Origin: Megachile rotundata
Lineage: Eukaryota > Arthropoda > Insecta > Hymenoptera > Megachilidae
Reading direction: 5' to 3'
NCBI RefSeq assembly: GCF_050947335.1
Contig: NW_027473343.1
Span: 186,001 to 250,000, forward strand
DNA length: 64,000 nucleotides
Shown here: one piece after another, positions 47,223-61,065 of the stretch
Position numbering within the stretch: the stretch's first letter is position 1
Layout: every line of letters starts with the position of its first letter
Notes under the pieces: model-generated
The model's database searches: none
The model's input: only the letters and a program-made list of their open reading frames with translations
Told to the model about the DNA's origin: nothing
Position numbers and translations under genes: made by a program

Positions 47223-49218
47223 ATACAATCACAATCATACAATCACAATCATACAATCACAATCATACAATCACAATCATACAATCACAATCATGCAATC
47301 ACAATCATACAATCACAATCATACAATCGCAATCCTACAATTACCATCTCCAAAATACAATCTCCCAAATACAATCATACAATCACAATCATACAATCAT
47401 AATCATACAATCACAATCATACAATCACAATCATACAATCACAGTCATACAATGACAATCTTACAATCACAATCATACTATCACAATCATACAATCACAA
47501 TCATACAATCACAATCATACTATCACAATCATACAATCACAATCATACAATCACAATCATACAATCACAGTCATACAATCACAATCCTACAATCACTATC
47601 ATACTATCACAATCATACAATCACAATCATACAATCACAATCATACAATCACAATCATACAATCACAATCATACAATCACAATCATACATACGAAATCAT
47701 GCAATCTCAATCATACAATCACAATCATACCATCACAATCATATAGTCACAATCTTACAATCATAATCATACAATTACAATCATACATCACAATCATACA
47801 ATCACAATCATACAATCGCAATCATACAACTGCAATCTCCCAAATACAATCTCCCAAATACAATCATACAATCACAGTCATACAATCACAATCATACTAT
47901 CACAATCATACAATCGCAATCATACAACTACAATCTCCCAAATACAATCTCCCAAATACAATCATACAATCACAATCATACAGTCACAATCATACAATCA
48001 ATATCATACAATCACCATCATACAATCACAATCATGCAATCACAATCATACAATCGCATTCATACAATCGCAATCATACAATCACAATCGTACAATCACA
48101 ATCATACAATCACAATCATACAATCACAATCATACTATCACAATCATACAATCACAATCATACAATCACAATCATACAATCACAATCTCACAATCACAAT
48201 CATACAATCACAATCATACAATCACAGTCATACAATCGCAGTCATACAATCACAGTCATACAATCACAATCATACTATCACAATCATACAATCACAATCA
48301 TACAATCACAATCATACATTCAAAGTCATACATTCAAAGTCATGCAATCACAATCATACAATCACAATCATGCAATCACAATCGTACAATCACAATCGTA
48401 CAATCACAATCGCACAATCACAATCGCACAATCACAATCATACAATCACAGTCATACAATCACAATCATACAATCACAATCATACTGTCACAATCATACA
48501 GTCACAATCATACAATCACAATCATACAATCAATATCATACAATCACAATCATACAATCACAATCATGCAATCACAATCATACAATCACAATCATACAAT
48601 CACAATCATACAATCACAATCATACATTCAAAGTCATGCAATCACAATCATACAATCACAATCATGCAATCACAATCGTACAATGACAATCGTACAATCA
48701 CAATCGCACAATCACAATCGCACAATCACAATCATACAATCACAGTCATACAATCACAATCATACAATCACAATCATACTATCACAATCATACAATCACA
48801 ATCATACAATCACAGTCATACAATCACAGTCTTACAATCACAATCATACAATCACAATCATACAATCACAATCATACAATCACAGTCTTACAATCACAAT
48901 CTTACAATCACAATCATACAATCACAATCATACAATCACAGTCATACAATTACAGTCATACAATCACAATCTTACAATCACAATCATACAATCACAATCA
49001 TACTATAAAAATCATACAATCACAATCATACAATCACAATCATACAATCACAGTCATACAATCACAATCTTACAAACACAATCATACTATCCCAAGCATA
49101 CAATCACAATCATACAATCACAGTCATACAATCACAATCATACTATCACAATCATACAGTCACAATCATACAATCACAATCATACAATCACAATCATACT
49201 ATCGCAATCATACAATCG
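47223..49218. repeat. mixed block with relatives at 42.1 and 15.8 kb
   Basis: Positions 47223-47720 follow 42.1-42.6 kb, with TTACCATCTCC at the CCTACAATTAC cassette (47334). Near 47728 the array jumps from TCTCAATCATAC to TACCATCAC. From about 47990 it follows 15.76-16.57 kb (AATATCATACAATCACCATC run, CGCATTCATAC, later ACTATAAAAATCAT at 49003). There are no genes. Confidence 0.68.
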
Positions 49219-51958
49219 CAATCATACAATCACAATCATACAATCGCAATCCTACAATTACAATCTCCAAAATACAATCTCCCAAATACAATCATACAAT
49301 CACAATCATACAATCATAATCATACAATCACAATCATACAATCACAATCATACAATCACAGTCATACAATCACAATCTTACAATCACAATCATACAATCA
49401 CAGTCATACAATCACAATCCTACAATCACTATCATACTATCACAATCATACAATCACAATCATACAATCACAATCATACAATCACAATCATACATACAAA
49501 ATCATGCAATCTCAATCATACAATCACAATCATGCAATCACAATCATACAATCATAATCATACAATGACAATAATACAATCATAATCATACAATCACAAT
49601 CATACAATCACAATCATACAATCACAATCATACAATCACAATCATACAATCACAATCATACAATCACAATCATACAATCACAAAAATACAATCATAATCA
49701 TACAATCACAATCATACAATCGCAATCATACAATCACAATCATACAATCATAATCATAGAATCACAATCATACGATCGCAATCATACAATCACAATCATA
49801 CCATCACAATCATATAGTCACAATCATACAATCATAATCATACAATTACAATCATACATCACAATCATACAATCACAATCATGCAATCGCAATCATACAA
49901 CTACAATCTCCCAAATACAATCTCCCAAATACAATCATACAATCACAGTCATACAATCACAATCATACTATCACAATCATACAATCACAATCATACAATC
50001 GCAAACATACAATCGCAATCACACAATCACAATCATACAATCACAATCATACAGTCACAATCATACATTCGCAATCATGCAATCGCAATCATATAATTAC
50101 AATCTCCAAAATACAATCTCCCAAATACAATCATACAATCACAATCATACAATCATAATCATACAATCACAATCATACTATCACAATCATACAATCCGAA
50201 TCATACAATCACAATCATACAATAATAATCATACAATCACAATCATACAATCACAGTCATACAATCACAATCTTACAATCACAATCATACTATCACAATC
50301 ACACAATCATAATCATACAATCACAATCATACAATCACAATCGTACAATCACAATCGTACAATCACAATCGCACAATCGCAATCATACAATCACAGTCAT
50401 ACAATCACAATCATACAATCACAATCATACGATCGCCATCATACAATCACAATCATACCATCACAATCATACAATCACAATCATACAATCATAATCATAC
50501 ACTTACAATCATACATCACAATCATACAATCACAATCATACAGTCACAATCAGACAATCACAATCATACAATCACAATCATACAATCACAATCATGCCAT
50601 CACAATCATACGATCACAATCATACAATCACAATCATACAATCACAATCATACAATCACAATCATACAACCACAATCATACAATCACAATCATGCAATCA
50701 CAATCATACAATCGCAATCATACAATCACAATCATACTATCACAGTCATACATTCACAGTCATACAATCACAATCATACAATCACAATCATACAGTCACA
50801 ATCATACAATCACAATCATACAATCACAATCATACAATCACAATCATACAACCACAATCAGACAATCACAGTCATACAATCGCAATCATACAATCACAAT
50901 CATACCATCCCAATCATACAATCACAGTCATACAATCACAGTCATACAATCACAATCATACAATCACAATCATACAATCACAACCATACAATCACAATCA
51001 TGCCATCACAATCATACGATCACAATCGTACAATCACAATCATACCATCACAATCATACGATCACAATCATACAAACACAATCATACAATCACAATCATA
51101 CAATCACAATCATGCAATCACAATCATACAATCACAATCATACAATCACAATCATACAATAACAGTCATACAATCACAATCTTACAATCACAATCATACA
51201 ATCACAATCATACAATCACAATCATACAAACACAATCATACAATCACAATCATACAATCACAATCATGCAATCACAATCATACAATCGCAATCATACAAT
51301 CACAATCATACAATCACAATCATACAATCACAGTCATACAATCACAATCTTACAATCACAATCATACAATCACAATCATACAATCACAATCATACAAACA
51401 CAATCATACAATCACAATCATACAATCACAATCATGCAATCACAATCATACAATCGCAATCATACAATCACAATCATACTATCACAATCATACAAACACA
51501 ATCATACAATCACAATCATACAATCACAATCATACAATCACAATCATACAACCACAATCAGACAATCACAATCATACAATCACAATCATACAACCACAGT
51601 CATATAATCACAGTCATACAATCACAATCATACTATCACTATCATACAATCACAATCATACAATCACAGTCATACAATCGCAATCATACAATCACAATCA
51701 TACCATCACAATCATACAATCACAGTCATACAATCACAGTCATACAATCACAATCATACAATCACAATCATACAGTCACAATCATACAATCACAATCATA
51801 CAATCACAATCATTCTATCGCAATCATACAATCACAATCATACCATCACAATCATACAATCACAACCATACAATCATAATCATACAATCACAATAATACA
51901 ATCATAATCATACAATCACAAGCATACAATCGCAATCATACACCCACAATCAGACAAT
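49219..51958. repeat. 2.7-kb direct duplication, copy 1
   Basis: This matches 53114-55839 at offset 3,895, dropping to 3,881 after one CACAGTC unit is missing near 53.84 kb. The left edge is at the CGCAATC unit before the CCTACAATTAC cassette. The right edge is at 51959, where CAGACAATTAC in this copy is CAGACAATCAC in the other. Its first 1.8 kb also matches 43981-45780. Confidence 0.85.
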
Positions 51959-53113
51959 TACAATCAAAATCATACAATCGCAATCTTACGATCACAATCA
52001 TTCAATCACAATCATACAATCACAATCATACAATAACAATCATACAATCACAATCATACAATCACAATCATACAATCACAATCATACAATCACAATCATA
52101 CCATCACAATCATACGATCACAATCATACAATCACAATCATACCATCACAATCATACAATCACAGTCATACAATCACAGTCATACAATCACAATCATACA
52201 ATCACAATCATACATCACAATCATACAATCACAATCGTACAATCACAATCGCACAATCACAATCGCACAATCACAATCATACAATCACAGTCATACAATC
52301 ACAATCATACAATCACAATCATACTGTCACAATCATACAGTCACAATCATACAATCACAATCATACAATCAATATCATACAATCACAATCATACAATCAC
52401 AATCATGCAATCACAATCATACAATCACAATCATACAATCACAATCATACAATCACAATCATACATTCAAAGTCATGCAATCACAATCATACAATCACAA
52501 TCATGCAATCACAATCGTACAATGACAATCGTACAATCACAATCGCACAATCACAATCGCACAATCACAATCATACAATCACAGTCATACAATCACAGTC
52601 ATACAATCACAATCATACAATCACAATCATACAATCACAATCATACAATCACAATCATACAATCACAGTCATACAATGACAATCTTACAATCACAATCAT
52701 ACTATCACAATCATACAATCACAATCATACAATCACAATCATACTATCACAATCATACAATCACAATCATACAATCACAATCATACAATCACAGTCATAC
52801 AATCACAATCCTACAATCACAATCATACTATCACAATCATACCATCCCAATCATACAATCACAGTCATACAATCACAGTCATACAATCACAATCATACAA
52901 TCACAATCATACAATCACAACCATACAATCACAATCATGCCATCACAATCATACGATCACAATCGTACAATCACAATCATACCATCACAATCATACGATC
53001 ACAATCATACAAACACAATCATACAGTCACAACCATACAATCATAATCATACAATCACAATCATACAATCATAATCATACAATCACAATCATACAATCAC
53101 AATCATGCAATCA
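51959..53113. repeat. array between the two 2.7-kb copies
   Basis: The first part continues the series seen at 21.6-21.85 kb. From about 52.2 to 52.56 kb it follows 48.38-48.73 kb (CGCACAATC series, TACTGTCAC, ACATTCAAAGTCATGC). Near 52.84-53.0 kb it carries TACCATCCCAATC and CATGCCATC units like those at 50.9-51.0 kb. It is a mosaic of three sources with no genes. Confidence 0.7.
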
Positions 53114-55839
53114 CAATCATACAATCACAATCATACAATCGCAATCCTACAATTACAATCTCCAAAATACAATCTCCCAAATACAATCATACAATCACAA
53201 TCATACAATCATAATCATACAATCACAATCATACAATCACAATCATACAATCACAGTCATACAATCACAATCTTACAATCACAATCATACAATCACAGTC
53301 ATACAATCACAATCCTACAATCACTATCATACTATCACAATCATACAATCACAATCATACAATCACAATCATACAATCACAATCATACATACAAAATCAT
53401 GCAATCTCAATCATACAATCACAATCATGCAATCACAATCATACAATCATAATCATACAATGACAATAATACAATCATAATCATACAATCACAATCATAC
53501 AATCACAATCATACAATCACAATCATACAATCACAATCATACAATCACAATCATACAATCACAATCATACAATCACAAAAATACAATCATAATCATACAA
53601 TCACAATCATACAATCGCAATCATACAATCACAATCATACAATCATAATCATAGAATCACAATCATACGATCGCAATCATACAATCACAATCATACCATC
53701 ACAATCATATAGTCACAATCATACAATCATAATCATACAATTACAATCATACATCACAATCATACAATCACAATCATGCAATCGCAATCATACAACTACA
53801 ATCTCCCAAATACAATCTCCCAAATACAATCATACAATCACAATCATACTATCACAATCATACAATCACAATCATACAATCGCAAACATACAATCGCAAT
53901 CACACAATCACAATCATACAATCACAATCATACAGTCACAATCATACATTCGCAATCATGCAATCGCAATCATATAATTACAATCTCCAAAATACAATCT
54001 CCCAAATACAATCATACAATCACAATCATACAATCATAATCATACAATCACAATCATACTATCACAATCATACAATCCGAATCATACAATCACAATCATA
54101 CAATAATAATCATACAATCACAATCATACAATCACAGTCATACAATCACAATCTTACAATCACAATCATACTATCACAATCACACAATCATAATCATACA
54201 ATCACAATCATACAATCACAATCGTACAATCACAATCGTACAATCACAATCGCACAATCGCAATCATACAATCACAGTCATACAATCACAATCATACAAT
54301 CACAATCATACGATCGCCATCATACAATCACAATCATACCATCACAATCATACAATCACAATCATACAATCATAATCATACACTTACAATCATACATCAC
54401 AATCATACAATCACAATCATACAGTCACAATCAGACAATCACAATCATACAATCACAATCATACAATCACAATCATGCCATCACAATCATACGATCACAA
54501 TCATACAATCACAATCATACAATCACAATCATACAATCACAATCATACAACCACAATCATACAATCACAATCATGCAATCACAATCATACAATCGCAATC
54601 ATACAATCACAATCATACTATCACAGTCATACATTCACAGTCATACAATCACAATCATACAATCACAATCATACAGTCACAATCATACAATCACAATCAT
54701 ACAATCACAATCATACAATCACAATCATACAACCACAATCAGACAATCACAGTCATACAATCGCAATCATACAATCACAATCATACCATCCCAATCATAC
54801 AATCACAGTCATACAATCACAGTCATACAATCACAATCATACAATCACAATCATACAATCACAACCATACAATCACAATCATGCCATCACAATCATACGA
54901 TCACAATCGTACAATCACAATCATACCATCACAATCATACGATCACAATCATACAAACACAATCATACAATCACAATCATACAATCACAATCATGCAATC
55001 ACAATCATACAATCACAATCATACAATCACAATCATACAATAACAGTCATACAATCACAATCTTACAATCACAATCATACAATCACAATCATACAATCAC
55101 AATCATACAAACACAATCATACAATCACAATCATACAATCACAATCATGCAATCACAATCATACAATCGCAATCATACAATCACAATCATACAATCACAA
55201 TCATACAATCACAGTCATACAATCACAATCTTACAATCACAATCATACAATCACAATCATACAATCACAATCATACAAACACAATCATACAATCACAATC
55301 ATACAATCACAATCATGCAATCACAATCATACAATCGCAATCATACAATCACAATCATACTATCACAATCATACAAACACAATCATACAATCACAATCAT
55401 ACAATCACAATCATACAATCACAATCATACAACCACAATCAGACAATCACAATCATACAATCACAATCATACAACCACAGTCATATAATCACAGTCATAC
55501 AATCACAATCATACTATCACTATCATACAATCACAATCATACAATCACAGTCATACAATCGCAATCATACAATCACAATCATACCATCACAATCATACAA
55601 TCACAGTCATACAATCACAGTCATACAATCACAATCATACAATCACAATCATACAGTCACAATCATACAATCACAATCATACAATCACAATCATTCTATC
55701 GCAATCATACAATCACAATCATACCATCACAATCATACAATCACAACCATACAATCATAATCATACAATCACAATAATACAATCATAATCATACAATCAC
55801 AAGCATACAATCGCAATCATACACCCACAATCAGACAAT
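53114..55839. repeat. 2.7-kb direct duplication, copy 2
   Basis: This is the second copy of 49219-51958, shorter by one unit near 53.84 kb. Shared private features are CATACATTCACAGTC (50.75 and 54.63 kb), TACCATCCCAATC and ACAATAACAGTC (51.16 and 55.04 kb). Confidence 0.85.
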
Positions 55840-56913
55840 CACAATCATACTATCACAATCATACAATCACAATCATACAATCAATATCATACAATCACAA
55901 TCATACAATCACAATCATGCAATCACAATCATACAATCGCATTCATACAATCGCAATCATACAATCACAATCATACAATCACAATCGTACAATCACAATC
56001 ATACAATCACAATCATACAATCACAATCATACAATCACAATCATACAATCACAAAAATACAATCATAATCATACAATCACAATCATACAATCGCAATCAT
56101 TCAATCACAATCATACAATCATAATCATACAATCACAATCATACGATCGCAATCATACAATCACAATCATACCATCACAATCATACAATCACAATCATAC
56201 AATCATAATCATACAATTACAATCATACATCACAATCATACAATCACAATCATACAATCGCAATCACACAACTACCATCACCCAAATACAATCATACAAT
56301 CACAATCATACAATCACAATCATACAATCACAATCATACAATCACAATCATACAATCACAATCATACAATCACAATCATACAATCACAATCATACAATCA
56401 CAATCATACAATCACAATCATACAATCACAATCATACTATCACAATCATACAATCACAATCATACATTCACAATCATACAATCACAATCATACAATCACA
56501 GTCATACAATCACAATCTTACAATCACAATCATACAATCACAATCATACAATCACAGTCATACAATCACAGTCATACAATCACAATCATACTATCACAAT
56601 CATACAATCGCAATCATACAATCGCAATCACACAATCACAATCATACAATCACAATCATACAGTCACAATCATACAATCACAATCATACAATCACAATAA
56701 TACTATCGCAATCATACAATCGCAATCATACCATCACAATCATACAGTCACAACCATACAATCATAATCATACAATCACAATCACACAATCATAATCATA
56801 CAATCGCAATCATACAATCGCAATCATACAATCACAATCATACAATCACAATCATACTATCGCAATCATACAATCACAATCATACAATCACAATCATACA
56901 ATCACAATCATAC
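55840..56913. repeat. block related to 9.6-10.2 and 11.7-12.2 kb
   Basis: This carries AATATCATAC, CGCATTCATAC, CACAAAAATAC, CACACAACTACCATCACCC (56266), a 10-unit clean run (56296-56435) and TACATTCACAATC (56463), in the order seen in the first 14 kb. A 13-bp ACATCAC unit marks the junction to the next block. There are no genes. Confidence 0.7.
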
Positions 56914-58060
56914 ATCACAATCGTACAATCGCAATCATACAATTACAATCTCCCAAATACAATCATACAATCACAATCATGCAATCACTGTCATACAATC
57001 ACACTCATATAATCACAATCATACAATCACAGTCATACAATCAAAATCATACAATCGGAATCATACGATCACAATCATACGATCACAATCATTGAATCAC
57101 AATCATACAATCACAATCATACAAAAACAATCATACAATCACAATCATACAATCACAATCATACAATCACAATCATACAATCACAATCATACAATCGCAA
57201 TCATACAATCACAATCATACCATCGCAATCATACGATCACAATCATAAAATCACAATCATACAATCACAACCATACAATCACAATCATACAAACACAATC
57301 ATACAGTCACAATCATACAATCACAATCATACAATCGCAAGCATACAATCACAATCATGCAATCACAATCATACAATCGCGAACATACAATTACAATCTC
57401 CCAAATACAATCATACAATCACAATCATGCAATCACAATCATGCAATCACTGTCATACAATCAGACTCATATAATCACAATCATACAATCACAGTCATAC
57501 AATCAAAATCATACAATCGCAATCATACGATCACAATCATACGATCACAATCATTGAATCACAATCATACAATCACAATCATACAATCACAATCATACAG
57601 TCACAATCATACAATCACAATCATACAATCGCAAGCATACAATCACAATCATACAATCACAATCATACAATCGCGAACATACAATTACAATCTCCCAAAT
57701 ACAATCATACAATCACAATCATGCAATCACAATCATACAATCACAATCATACAATCGCAACCATACAATCACAATCATACTATCACAATCATAAAATCAC
57801 AATCATGCAATCACAATCATACAATCATAATCAGACAATGACAATCATACAATCACAATCATACAATCGCAATCAGACAATCACAATCACACAATCACAA
57901 TCATACAATCACAATCGTACAATCATAATCATACAATCACAATCATCCAACCACAATCTTACAATCACAATCATACTATCACAATCATACAATCACAATC
58001 ATACAATCACAATCATACAATCACAATCATACAATCACAATCATACAATCACAATCATAC
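56914..58060. repeat. 1.15-kb divergent block, copy 2
   Basis: This is the second copy of 40038-41184 at offset 16,876 without any length change noticed. It ends at 58061, where ACTATC replaces ACAATC of the other copy. What lies beyond differs between the copies, so only this block was copied as a unit. Confidence 0.85.
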
Positions 58061-59013
58061 TATCACAATCATACAATCACAATCATACAATCACAATCAT
58101 ACAATCACAGTCATACAATCACAATCCTACAATCACTATCATACTATCACAATCATACAATCACAATCATACAATCACAATCATACAATCACAATCATAC
58201 AATCACAAAAATACAATCATAATCATAGAATCACAATCATACGATCGCAATCATACAATCACAATCATACCATCACAATCATATAGTCACAATCATACAA
58301 TCATAATCATACAATTACAATCATACATCACTATCATACAATCACAATCATACAATCGCAATCATACAACTACAATCCCCCAAATACAATCATACAATCA
58401 CAATCATACAATCACAATCATACAATCACAATCATACTATCACAATCATACAATTCGAATCATACAATCACAATCATACAATAATAATCATACAATCACA
58501 ATCATACAATCACAGTCATACAATCACAATCTTAAAATCACAATCATACTATCACAATCATACAATCGTAATCATACAATCACAATCATACAATCACAAT
58601 CGTACAACCACAATCGTACAATCACAATCGCACAATCACAATCATACAATCACAGTCATACAATCACAATCATACAATCACAATCATACGATCGCAATCA
58701 TACAATCACAATCATACCATCACAATCATACAATCACAATCATACAATCACAATCATACAATCACAATCATACAATCACAATCATACAATCACAATCATA
58801 CAATCACAATCATGCAATCACAATCATACAATCACAATCATACAATCGCAATCCTACAATTACAATCTCCAAAATACAATCTCCCAAATACAATCATACA
58901 ATCACAATCATACAATCATAATCATACAATCACAATCATACAATCACAATCATACAATCACAATCATACAATCACAGTCATACAATGACAATCTTACAAT
59001 CACAATCATACTA
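58061..59013. repeat. array related to 43.1-43.6 and 46.8-47.5 kb
   Basis: This carries CACAAAAATAC, ACAATCCCCCAAAT (a change of the usual TCTCCC cassette near 58375), ACAATTCGAATC near 58452 (elsewhere ACAATCCGAATC), the CGTACAACCAC series and a CCTACAATTAC cassette (58853). There are no genes; the 57721-59271 open frame is repeat read-through. Confidence 0.7.
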
Positions 59014-59780
59014 TCACAATCATACAATCACAATCATACAATCACAATCATACTATCACAATCATACAATCACAATCATACAATCACAATCATACAATCA
59101 CAGTCATACAATCACAATCCTACAATCACTATCATACTATCACAATCATACAATCACAATCATACAATCACAATCATTCAATCACAATCATACATACGAA
59201 ATCATGCAATCTCAATCATACAATCACAATCATACAATCATAATCATAAAATGACAATCATACAATCATAATCATACAATCACAATCATACAATCACAAT
59301 CATACATCACAATCATACAATCACAATCATACAATCACAATCATACAATCACAAAAATACAATCATAATCATACAATCACAATCATACAATCGCAATCAT
59401 ACATTCACAATCATACAATCATAATCATAGAATCACAATGATACGATCGCAATCATACAATCACAATCATACCATCACAATCATATAGTCACAATCATAC
59501 AATCACAATCATACAATCACAATCATACTATCACAATCATACAATCACAATCATACAATCACAATCATACAATCACAGTCATACAATCACAATCCTACAA
59601 TCACTATCATACTATCACAATCATACAATCACAATCATACAATCACAATCATTCAATCACAATCATACATACGAAATCATGCAATCTCAATCATACAATC
59701 ACAATCATACAATCATAATCATAAAATGACAATCATACAATCATAATCATACAATCACAATCATACAATCACAATCATAC
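59014..59780. repeat. 475-bp-offset direct duplication
   Basis: Segment 59014-59305 recurs as 59489-59780 at offset 475 (33 units of 14 bp plus one 13-bp unit). Both carry CATTCAATC, TACATACGAAATCATGC and the private variant CATAAAATGACAATC. The 183 bp between them contains CAATGATACGATCG. Confidence 0.85.
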
Positions 59781-60659
59781 TATCACAATCATACAATCAC
59801 AATCATACAATCGCAATCATACAATCGCAATCACACAATCACAATCATACAATCACAATCATACAGTCACAATCATACAATCGCAATCATGCAATCGCAA
59901 TCATATAATTACAATCTCCAAAATACAACCTCCCAAACACAATCATACAATCACAATCATACAATCACAATCATACAATCACAATCATACTATCACAATC
60001 ATACAATCCGAATCATACAATCACAATCATACAATAATAATCATACAATCACAATCATACAATCACAGTCATACAATCACAATCTTACAATCACAATCAT
60101 ACTATCACAATCATACAATCATAATCATACAATCACAATCATACAATCACAATCGTACAATCACAATCGTACAATCACAATCGCACAATCACAATCATAC
60201 AATCCCAGTCATACAATCACAATCTTACAATCACAATCATACAATCACAGTCATACAATCACAATCCTACAATCACTATCATACTATCACAATCATACAA
60301 TCACAATCATACAATCACAATCATACAATCACAATCATACATACGAAATCATGCAATCTCAATCATACAATCACAATCATGCAATCACAATCATACAATC
60401 ACAATCATACATCACAATCATACAATCACAATCATACAATCACAATCATACAATCACAAAAATACAATCATAATCATAGAATCACAATCATACAATCGCA
60501 ATCATACAATCACAATCATACAATCATAATCATAGAATCACAATCATACGATCGCAATCATACAATCACAATCATACCATCACAATCATATAGTCACAAT
60601 CATACAATCATAATCATACAATTACAATCATACATCACAATCATACAATCACAATCATA

Positions 60660-61065
60660 CAATCGCAATCATACAACTACAATCTCCCAAATACAATCTC
60701 CCAAATACAATCATACAATCACAGTCATACAATCACAATCATACTATCACAATCATACAATCACAATCATACAATCGCAATCATACAATCGCAATCACAC
60801 AATCACAATCATACAATCACAATCATACAGTCACAATCATACAATCGCAATCATGCAATCGCAATCATACAACTACAATCTCCCAAATACAATCTCCCAA
60901 ATACAATCATACAATCACAGTCATACAATCACAATCATACTATCACAATCATACAATCACAATCATACAATCGCAATCATACAATCGCAATCACACAATC
61001 ACAATCATACAATCACAATCATACAGTCACAATCATACAATCGCAATCATGCAATCGCAATCATA
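60660..61065. repeat. 196-bp tandem duplication
   Basis: Copies 60660-60869 and 60856-61065 lie at offset 196 (14 units) with a 14-bp overlap. Each holds CATACAACTAC, two TCTCCCAAAT units, CAGTC, CGCACACAATC-type units and CATGCAATCGC. A hybrid ATATAACTACAATC cassette follows directly at 61065. Confidence 0.87.
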
